A stretch of 21,544 nt of DNA from a virus. Shown piece after piece: positions 1-4,430 of this stretch; the first letter of the stretch is position 1, and each line of letters begins with the position of its first letter. The position numbers were made by a program, and so were the translations under genes. The stretch lies in IMG/VR virus record IMGVR_UViG_3300048447_000082, positions 1 to 21,544 of that record; one strand, 5' to 3'. Below the pieces are notes generated by a model, which worked only from the letters and a program-made list of their open reading frames with translations, did not search any database and was not told the origin of the DNA.

Positions 1-329
1 AGTGCCAGCGTTATGTTGCCACAGGGAGTATTACTTCTGCTATCTTGGTTGACGTTGCAGATGTTAATCTGGATACTCTACTTACATCTCTGAAGAAGAA
101 AGACTTTACTAATGTAAAGAAGTGGGTAGTTCAGCATCTTGATAACGATCCCAGTATGGTGATGCGTAAGGTTTATGATAGTTTGTATGGTGTATTGAAA
201 CCTGCTTCTATTCCTGAAGCTGTTCTTATCATCGCTAAGTATATGAAAGACATTACTATTGTTCCTGATCAAGAGATCAACATGTTGGCATGTCTGACAG
301 AGATTATGATGAGTTGTGAATTTCGATGA
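1..329 (+). CDS. 44: Clamp loader large subunit gp44 (C-terminal 108 residues, cut by window edge)
   Basis: The frame is open from the left edge (first full codon at base 3) to TGA at 327-329, so only the C-terminus is present. It resembles the C-terminal collar region of T4 gp44, with the pattern LLTSLKKKDFTNVKKWVVQH, then a D-x-x-x-V-x-R-K-V-Y-D-S-L-Y-G segment, and an ending rich in helix-forming residues (LACLTEIMMSCEFR). In T4, gp44 is the ATPase of the gp44/62 complex that loads the gp45 sliding clamp; the ATPase motifs would lie upstream of this window. Synteny with gp62, RegA and gp43 supports the call. Its stop overlaps the next start as ATGA. The internal TTG at 45 is not a start. 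Confidence 0.85.
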   Translation, partial: CQRYVATGSITSAILVDVADVNLDTLLTSLKKKDFTNVKKWVVQHLDNDPSMVMRKVYDSLYGVLKPASIPEAVLIIAKYMKDITIVPDQEINMLACLTEIMMSCEFR

Positions 330-469
330 CACTACTCAAATTTATTGAGAAAGAACCTAAAATTATTATGATGGAGGAAATGTATGAGCGACTCGAAAAA
401 GAACCAGAGAGACAATGGGAATACATCAAAAGTAAAAACTACACCAGAGAATGTTCAGGAAGCAAATGA
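326..469 (+). CDS. Small conserved-looking protein, 47 aa, coupled to gp44
   Basis: ATG at 326 overlaps the gp44 stop (ATGA), the typical translational coupling in this genome. The product is 47 residues, rich in Glu, Lys and Arg, with a helical middle (MMEEMYERLEKEPERQWEYI) and ending SKNYTRECSGSK. The sequence looks protein-like and charged-amphipathic rather than random. It overlaps the next gene (384) by 86 bases in a different frame. I do not recognise a function. It may be a true small gene or the N-terminal part of a protein continued by frameshift into the 384 frame. Confidence 0.5.
   Translation: MTLLKFIEKEPKIIMMEEMYERLEKEPERQWEYIKSKNYTRECSGSK
373..377 (+). promoter_or_regulatory. 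Shine-Dalgarno GGAGG for the 384 start
   Basis: GGAGG lies six bases upstream of ATG 384. It fixes the start of the next gene even though this lies inside the preceding reading frame. Confidence 0.7.
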
Positions 470-641
470 AGCATTGTTTCATGCTACAATGAACCTACCC
501 CATGCTGCTGCTCATTGTGGAATGACAGAGCGTGAAATGAAAATGATCTTTCGTGAATACCTTAAATACCATGCCCCAGACATTGAAGTCATTAAAGACA
601 CCATTGAGATACCCAGGCGGGAAGAGTCGTGCCCTGAGTAA
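384..641 (+). CDS. Conserved cyanophage-type small protein, 85 aa, helix-turn-helix-like
   Basis: Start is ATG 384 behind a good ribosome site. Residues 1-25 are polar and low in complexity. Residues 26-66 (NEALFHATMNLPHAAAHCGM, then TEREMKMIFREYLKYHAPD) look like a compact helical, possibly helix-turn-helix, domain of a kind I associate with small cyanophage ORFans next to gp44/62. The last ~20 residues (IEVIKDTIEIPRREESCPE) are encoded in bases that also encode the conserved N-terminus of the methylase in another frame, so this tail is probably not ancestral. No function is assigned; DNA or RNA binding is only a guess from the predicted helices. Confidence 0.7.
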   Translation: MSDSKKNQRDNGNTSKVKTTPENVQEANEALFHATMNLPHAAAHCGMTEREMKMIFREYLKYHAPDIEVIKDTIEIPRREESCPE

Positions 642-1413
642 ACTCTTTCAGTATATTCCTGACCTAAAAAATTGTACTCATTACCACGAACCATTTATTG
701 GTGGTGGTTCTGTGGCATTGGAAATTGGTAAACGATATCCACACCTAGACATCTGGGTGAATGATCTTTATGAACCCCTCTATAATTTCTGGCGAGTGCT
801 TCAGGATCAAGGACAAGAACTTCATGATGAGTTAGTTCAACTTAAGCAACGTCATCCAGAACCAGTATCAGCAAAACTATTATTTTTAGACGCCAAGGAG
901 AAAGTGAACGATGATCAGATATCCGATGTATTTCGTGCTGTTAGTTTTTACGTTGTTAATAAGTGCTCTTTTTCTGGTCTCACTGAATCCAGTTCCTTCA
1001 GCAAGCAAGCGTCAGAGAGCAATTTCTCGATGCGAGGCATTGATAAACTTCCAGACTACTCCTTGATGATTAAGAAGTGGAAGATTACAAATCTTCGATA
1101 TCAAGAACTACTTACCGATAGTAAAGATGTTTTTACTTATCTAGATCCTCCTTATGAGATTGGTTCTAATCTCTATGGTAAGAAAGGAAATATGCATAAA
1201 GGATTTGATCATGATGGGTTTGCTGCTATCTGTGATCGCTTTATCGGTCCTCAACTTGTGTCATACAATTCAACGCAACTGATCCGGGATCGCTTTAAGA
1301 AGGGGTGGACAGCTGCTGAATTTGCACACACTTACACCATGAGGAGCGTGGGGAGTTATAATACAGATCAAGCAGATCGCAAGGAACTCGTCCTAGCAAA
1401 CTATGAAATGTGA
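571..1413 (+). CDS. dam: D12-class N6-adenine DNA methyltransferase (Dam-like)
   Basis: About 280 residues, the usual length for the family. From ATG 571, the N-terminus PLRYPGGKSRAL (residues 11-22) is the D12 signature. The AdoMet-binding motif I follows as EPFIGGGS (40-47), and the catalytic motif IV is LDPPYE with DPPY at 192-195. The enzyme would transfer a methyl group from S-adenosylmethionine to N6 of adenine in a short target site, typically GATC for Dam relatives, protecting phage DNA from host or rival nucleases. A GTG at 553 could extend the frame by six residues, but neither start has a clear Shine-Dalgarno. The gene overlaps the preceding one by 71 bases and the next start by 11. 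No cognate endonuclease is seen nearby, so it looks like a solitary methylase. Confidence 0.92.
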   Translation: MPQTLKSLKTPLRYPGGKSRALSKLFQYIPDLKNCTHYHEPFIGGGSVALEIGKRYPHLDIWVNDLYEPLYNFWRVLQDQGQELHDELVQLKQRHPEPVSAKLLFLDAKEKVNDDQISDVFRAVSFYVVNKCSFSGLTESSSFSKQASESNFSMRGIDKLPDYSLMIKKWKITNLRYQELLTDSKDVFTYLDPPYEIGSNLYGKKGNMHKGFDHDGFAAICDRFIGPQLVSYNSTQLIRDRFKKGWTAAEFAHTYTMRSVGSYNTDQADRKELVLANYEM

Positions 1414-1546
1414 AGTCACCCTCTACGTATCGGGCACCGTGTTTAAGGAGCAGGTCATTGCTCGTAATTATGAAGAAGCAAGACAAACTGCTCTTGCTAG
1501 AAATCCTACCGCTAAGATTGTTGGTGTAACCGCTGTATTTAAATGA
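1403..1546 (+). CDS. Small conserved cyanophage protein, 47 aa
   Basis: ATG at 1403 overlaps the methylase stop by 11 bases, and TGA at 1544-1546 overlaps the next ATG (ATGA), so it fills the gap between two real genes exactly. The product begins MKCEVTLYVSGTVFKEQVIA and ends KIVGVTAVFK. The pattern is strand (EVTLYVSG), helix (NYEEARQTALARNP), strand (AKIVGVTAVF), a small alpha/beta fold like many cyanophage ORFans of this size. Function unknown. Confidence 0.7.
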   Translation: MKCEVTLYVSGTVFKEQVIARNYEEARQTALARNPTAKIVGVTAVFK

Positions 1547-2055
1547 ACATCTTTGTCACTGATGAGTCTCCTTATAAATCAGCACGGGTTCTTCCTGACA
1601 AGCACATCGTCAAGATGCCTTTAGAGACTTGTCAGATGCTTTCTATTGTTTGCTCAGACAAATGGGGTCATGGTTATGGCACAATACCTAAGGCAGACGG
1701 TAATCCCTATGCTACGGACAAGGGAGCATTCCGTAATCACCCCTGCACTAAGTGGGCAAACGAGACCGTATCCAATGCTCGCTGGTTGCTGCAGCATGGG
1801 TTTGCTTTATGTGAGGAGTATGCAGCACGATATGGCAAAGTCCATACTTGTTTCTTGACTCTCCTTGCTGCTGACGAAATCATTCCCAAAGTATCATTGG
1901 ATGACCATACTCCTTTTGTCTTTGCAGGACCTGACGAGTATAAGTATGATACAAGCATTGATATCTTCACTGCTTATAAGATGTATATTGCATCTAAACC
2001 TTGGGTAAAAGATAACTACCTACGATTACCACACCACAAACCTGACTGGATTTAA
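1543..2055 (+). CDS. Conserved phage protein of the MNIF...KHIVKM type, 170 aa, function uncertain
   Basis: Starts with ATGA overlap from the preceding gene. The sequence opens MNIFVTDESPYKSARVLPDK, followed by HIVKMPLETCQML (21-33). Later it has a NHPCTKW block, a WLLQHGFALCEEYAARYGK segment and a C-terminal DIFTAYKMYIASKPW. I recognise this as a protein family scattered through tailed phages and normally annotated as hypothetical. The conserved His, Lys, Cys and Trp residues suggest an enzyme, and a distant relation to pyrimidine-dimer glycosylases has crossed my mind, but nothing in the sequence proves it. It lies just ahead of gp62 in the replication operon, so a role in DNA metabolism fits the context. 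Confidence 0.7.
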   Translation: MNIFVTDESPYKSARVLPDKHIVKMPLETCQMLSIVCSDKWGHGYGTIPKADGNPYATDKGAFRNHPCTKWANETVSNARWLLQHGFALCEEYAARYGKVHTCFLTLLAADEIIPKVSLDDHTPFVFAGPDEYKYDTSIDIFTAYKMYIASKPWVKDNYLRLPHHKPDWI

Positions 2056-2057
2056 TA

Positions 2058-2441
2058 ATGTATCAATTGAAAGACTACTTGTACTCAATTAACCAATCGA
2101 AAAAAAGTATCCTAAATGATGACGCTGATGGTGAGCGAGGGTATCCTCCTTATATTGTTAACAGGTGCTTGTCTTCTTTCACTGATACTATCTTATACGT
2201 AAATGAGATGAATAAAAATTCTCATCTACCAAAGAAATTGCAATATGACTTTTTACTAAATAGTGTGAAACCGAGGAAGCGTTTCTCTCCTTGGGCACGA
2301 AAAGATTCTATTGATTATCTTGAAGTAGTTAAAGAGTATTATGGTTATAATGACGATAAAGCACTCCAGGCACTCAGGATTCTTACCAAGGATCAGTTAG
2401 ATCATATTACCAAGGTATTGAATAAAGGTGGAAGAACATGA
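2058..2441 (+). CDS. 62: Clamp loader small subunit gp62
   Basis: 127 residues, shorter than T4 gp62 (187) but of the size usual in cyanophages. The core matches the family: a conserved Asn-Glu-Met-Asn segment (YVNEMNK), the LPKKLQYDFLLNSVKPRKRF block, SPWARKD, then LEVVKEYYGYNDDKALQALR and a C-terminal ILTKDQLDHITKVLNKGG. In T4, one gp62 joins four gp44 subunits to load the gp45 clamp on primed template. It sits between the 1543 gene and regA, separated from gp44 by about 1.7 kb of accessory genes, which is an expansion of the compact T4 order. The 3' end overlaps regA by four bases (ATGA), so the two are translationally coupled. Confidence 0.85.
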   Translation: MYQLKDYLYSINQSKKSILNDDADGERGYPPYIVNRCLSSFTDTILYVNEMNKNSHLPKKLQYDFLLNSVKPRKRFSPWARKDSIDYLEVVKEYYGYNDDKALQALRILTKDQLDHITKVLNKGGRT

Positions 2442-2863
2442 ATGATGAAACTATAATCCAGTGGAAACAAACTGATATGGTCGAAGTGGTTCTTGGTGAA
2501 CCAGATGACTTTCTTAAAGTTAGGGAAACTCTAACACGTATTGGTGTTGCTTCTCGTAAAGAAAAAAAGATCTATCAGTCCTGTCACATTTTACATAAAC
2601 AAGGTAAGTATTATATTGTTCACTTCAAAGAGTTGTTTGCTCTTGACGGTAAGAATACTAACTTGTCATTGAATGATGTCCAGCGTCGTAATCGTATCAT
2701 CCAATTGCTTAGTGATTGGGGATTAATTTCTGTTGTTAACATTGAAGCAATTACTGATCTTGCTCCTTTGAATCAAATTAAAGTTCTATCTTTCAGAGAG
2801 AAAGGTGAATGGACACTTGAATCCAAATATAATATCGGTCGTAAGAAGACTACGGTAGAGTAA
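2438..2863 (+). CDS. regA: RegA translational repressor
   Basis: Clear match to T4 RegA: EPDDFLKVRETLTRIGVASR, then YQSCHILHKQGKYYIVHFKE, QRRNRIIQLLSDWGL, and the C-terminal EKGEWTLESKYNIG. RegA binds the initiation region of early phage mRNAs and blocks ribosome entry, autoregulating its own message in T4. From ATG 2438 (coupled to the gp62 stop, with a purine-rich ribosome site in AAAGGTGGAAG) the product is 141 residues, with 13 more at the N-terminus than T4. Met14 (codon at 2477) lines up with T4 Met1, so a later start is possible though its ribosome site is weaker. It ends the gp44-62-regA transcription unit, followed by a structured gap. Confidence 0.95.
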   Translation: MNDETIIQWKQTDMVEVVLGEPDDFLKVRETLTRIGVASRKEKKIYQSCHILHKQGKYYIVHFKELFALDGKNTNLSLNDVQRRNRIIQLLSDWGLISVVNIEAITDLAPLNQIKVLSFREKGEWTLESKYNIGRKKTTVE

Positions 2864-2884
2864 ACCGCAATCTTTAATAAGGAA

Positions 2885-2909
2885 AACCGTTATTAAAGTA
2901 TAAACGGTT
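2885..2909 (+). repeat. Inverted repeat AACCGTT / AACGGTT with 11-base spacer
   Basis: Perfect 7-base arms at 2885-2891 and 2903-2909 lie 22 bases after the regA stop. It could fold in the 3' end of the regA mRNA as a stabilising stem, or be an operator. The short motif TTATTAAAG occurs here and again just ahead of the hsp20 ribosome site. The rest of the 145-base gap 2864-3008 holds no convincing ORF or promoter. Confidence 0.45.
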
Positions 2910-2936
2910 ATCGTTAAATAATACTGTGAGAGGTTC

Positions 2937-2958
2937 GGGGTGGAGACACCCCCCTTTT
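2937..2958 (+). terminator. Probable intrinsic terminator after regA (GNRA-capped hairpin)
   Basis: Stem GGGGTG (2937-2942) pairs with CACCCC (2947-2952) around a GAGA tetraloop, then CCTTTT. The six pairs, mostly G-C, make a stable stem, but the T run is only four and displaced by two C. A terminator for the gp44-62-regA operon is the simplest reading. The GNRA loop (GAGA) recurs in the hairpin after nrdB. Confidence 0.5.
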
Positions 2959-3008
2959 ACGCCAAGATGCCTTCGGGGTCTTAGAGTTAACGTCGCTTAT
3001 TAAAGGAC

Positions 3009-3413
3009 ATGGTAAATATCAACTGGGAAACTTATACTCCCTACTCAATCGGATTCAATGAAACATTCAGCAGACTTGAAGCTATTGCAGGAGGTGGATC
3101 TAATTACCCACCGTACAATGTGGTGGACGGACATGATGGCAGAACCCTGCTGGAAGTCGCTCTTGCAGGATTTTCAGGAGGAGATATTGAAGTTACAACA
3201 GAACGAAATGTTCTAACAGTATCTGCTAATAAAGCACCACCAGATAAAGAACGTAAATATTCTCATAAGGGAATCTCATACAGAACCTTTGCTCGCAACT
3301 GGCAAATGGCAGATGATGTAGAAGTGGAAGAAGTAAAATTTGAAGACGGTCTTCTCACAGTTATTCTGGTTAAGAACCTACCAGAGAAACAGAAACGAAA
3401 GACTTGGTTCTAA
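3009..3413 (+). CDS. hsp20: Small heat-shock protein, Hsp20 family
   Basis: 134 residues. ATG 3009 follows AAAGGAC, a usable ribosome site. The alpha-crystallin domain spans roughly residues 36-125: PYNVVDGHDGRTLLEVALAG, IEVTTERNVLTVSA, then GISYRTFARNWQMADDVEVE and the signature FEDGLLTVILVKNLPE. A short tail QKRKTWF follows, without the C-terminal I-x-I anchor that bacterial IbpA-type proteins use for oligomer assembly. Hsp20 binds unfolding proteins; phage copies are a hallmark of T4-like cyanophages and may protect photosystem or capsid-assembly proteins in the infected cell. It appears to be its own transcription unit, with a terminator-like hairpin before it and a strong terminator after it. 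Confidence 0.93.
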   Translation: MVNINWETYTPYSIGFNETFSRLEAIAGGGSNYPPYNVVDGHDGRTLLEVALAGFSGGDIEVTTERNVLTVSANKAPPDKERKYSHKGISYRTFARNWQMADDVEVEEVKFEDGLLTVILVKNLPEKQKRKTWF

Positions 3414-3422
3414 ATAAAAACG

Positions 3423-3448
3423 AAAGGCACTTGACGGTGCCTTTTTTT
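3423..3448 (+). terminator. Strong intrinsic terminator after hsp20
   Basis: AAAGGCAC (3423-3430) pairs with GTGCCTTT (3437-3444) around loop TTGACG, running into seven T (3442-3448). This is a textbook Rho-independent terminator ten bases after the hsp20 stop. Confidence 0.9.
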
Positions 3449-3459
3449 AATGCTAAACT
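3431..3459 (+). promoter_or_regulatory. Putative sigma-70-type promoter starting in the terminator loop
   Basis: TTGACG (3431-3436, one mismatch to the -35 consensus) is followed by a 17-base spacer and TAAACT (3454-3459), preceded by TGC as an extended -10. Transcription would start near 3466, about 15 bases before ATG 3481. The -35 element is the loop of the terminator, so one unit would end and the next begin within 40 bases. The match is good but unproven. Confidence 0.5.
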
Positions 3460-3480
3460 TAGAAAGAATTCATAATAACT

Positions 3481-3852
3481 ATGGCAGTATCAATCCTAAC
3501 TTTGAAAACTGGCGATCGTGTTATTGCTGAACTGAAAGAAATCTTTGATGGTGAAGGCGAAGACAAAAAAGGTGTCTGTCTTCTCATGGAGGAACCATAT
3601 GTATTGAATCTTGATGGCGGTAATCCTCAATACCTTACTGAACAGTATGGTATGGAATATCAAATCAAGTTCAGTAAGTGGAATCCTTATTCTTCAGATT
3701 GGCAATACAAGATGCCTTACGATTGTATCATGACAATTAGTAATCCAGAACCTGGACTACAGGAAGCATATGAAAATAAAATCACAGAAAAACGAGCAAA
3801 GCAAAATGACGGAACAGACCCCGGAAACACCACAACTGAAGACGAATCATAA
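3481..3852 (+). CDS. Cyanophage Sm-like family protein, paralog 1 of 3
   Basis: 123 residues. The body (1-105) alternates short strands: VSILTLKTGDRVIAELKEIF, GVCLLMEEPYVLNL, then YQIKFSKWNPYSSD, KMPYDCIMTISNPEPGLQEA. The acidic tail (TDPGNTTTEDES) is disordered-looking. The pattern 'x-L-x-x-G-(D/E)-x-V-I-A', a PYVL strand, W-x-P and a closing (M/I)P...T-x-x-P is shared with the next two genes. I recall that proteins of this cyanophage type have been shown by structural genomics to adopt an Sm-like fold (the Hfq/LSm RNA-binding barrel), but I cannot verify that these belong to that family. It begins a new operon behind the hsp20 terminator, and there is no good Shine-Dalgarno. Confidence 0.75.
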   Translation: MAVSILTLKTGDRVIAELKEIFDGEGEDKKGVCLLMEEPYVLNLDGGNPQYLTEQYGMEYQIKFSKWNPYSSDWQYKMPYDCIMTISNPEPGLQEAYENKITEKRAKQNDGTDPGNTTTEDES

Positions 3853-4210
3853 TGTTCGTGTTGTAAAATTAACTACTAACGAAACACTTCTTTGTCTTTT
3901 TGGTGACATTAAAGGCGATGATGATAAAGTACTTGGATATAGACTTCTTTATCCTTATGTTTTGTCCTTGGGAGATCAAAACGAAGATGGAACTTTGCCA
4001 ATTCAGTATACTCGTTGGTGTCCTTTTACACCAGTTCAGGAGTTTAAAATTCCTGGTGAGCATTTGATTGCTGTTACTTATCCCGATAATAATATTCTTA
4101 GTAATTTTGTTACGGAACTTGGTAATTTTGGAATTACTGAAGATCAATTATTCTATGATGTAGAGGAGACTAATGGAGATAACAGCGAACCTGATCAAGC
4201 TGCAGAATGA
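3806..4210 (+). CDS. Cyanophage Sm-like family protein, paralog 2 of 3
   Basis: 134 residues from ATG 3806; an upstream in-frame ATG at 3770 would add 12 basic residues and lengthen the overlap with the preceding gene, so I prefer 3806. After a polar leader the shared module runs VRVVKLTTNETLLCLFGDI, YRLLYPYVLSLGD, IQYTRWCPFTPVQEFKIPGE, LIAVTYPDNNILSNF. PYVL, W-x-P and T-Y-P line up with paralog 1. A likely acidic tail (VEETNGDNSEPDQAAE) follows. It overlaps paralog 1 by 47 bases and paralog 3 by 38, as expected from tandem duplication followed by compaction. The function is inferred only from the fold family. Confidence 0.75.
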   Translation: MTEQTPETPQLKTNHNVRVVKLTTNETLLCLFGDIKGDDDKVLGYRLLYPYVLSLGDQNEDGTLPIQYTRWCPFTPVQEFKIPGEHLIAVTYPDNNILSNFVTELGNFGITEDQLFYDVEETNGDNSEPDQAAE

Positions 4211-4430
4211 GTGGATCATCGCTCAGGTAGAACCTGCTGAGGGGGACACCTTACCAGGTGACCCTGACGTGTGGATGATCGAACCCTATGTGGTAGACTG
4301 TGAAGGTCAGATAAATCAATGGGCTCCTCATGCTGCTGAACGTGAATTCAACGTTAGGTCTTCTGACCTGACTGTTGTGACTAATCCAAGCAAGGCACTC
4401 CTTGCTCGTTATATCGAATCTCTTGAATGA
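4173..4430 (+). CDS. Cyanophage Sm-like family protein, paralog 3 of 3 (short)
   Basis: 85 residues. GAGGAG at 4163-4168 is a good ribosome site for ATG 4173, inside the end of paralog 2. The module is compressed: ITANLIKLQNEWIIAQVEPA, VWMIEPYVVDCEG, INQWAPHAAEREFNVRSSDL, VVTNPSKALLARYI. It keeps PYV, W-x-P and T-N-P at matching positions but lacks the long acidic tail, so it is about the minimum size for an Sm-type barrel. The ATGA overlap with gp43 ties its translation to DNA polymerase. Confidence 0.75.
   Translation: MEITANLIKLQNEWIIAQVEPAEGDTLPGDPDVWMIEPYVVDCEGQINQWAPHAAEREFNVRSSDLTVVTNPSKALLARYIESLE

Noticed and set aside
3410-3416. CTAAATA over the hsp20 stop codon
   Set aside because: A transcript from here would run straight into the hsp20 terminator before any start codon.
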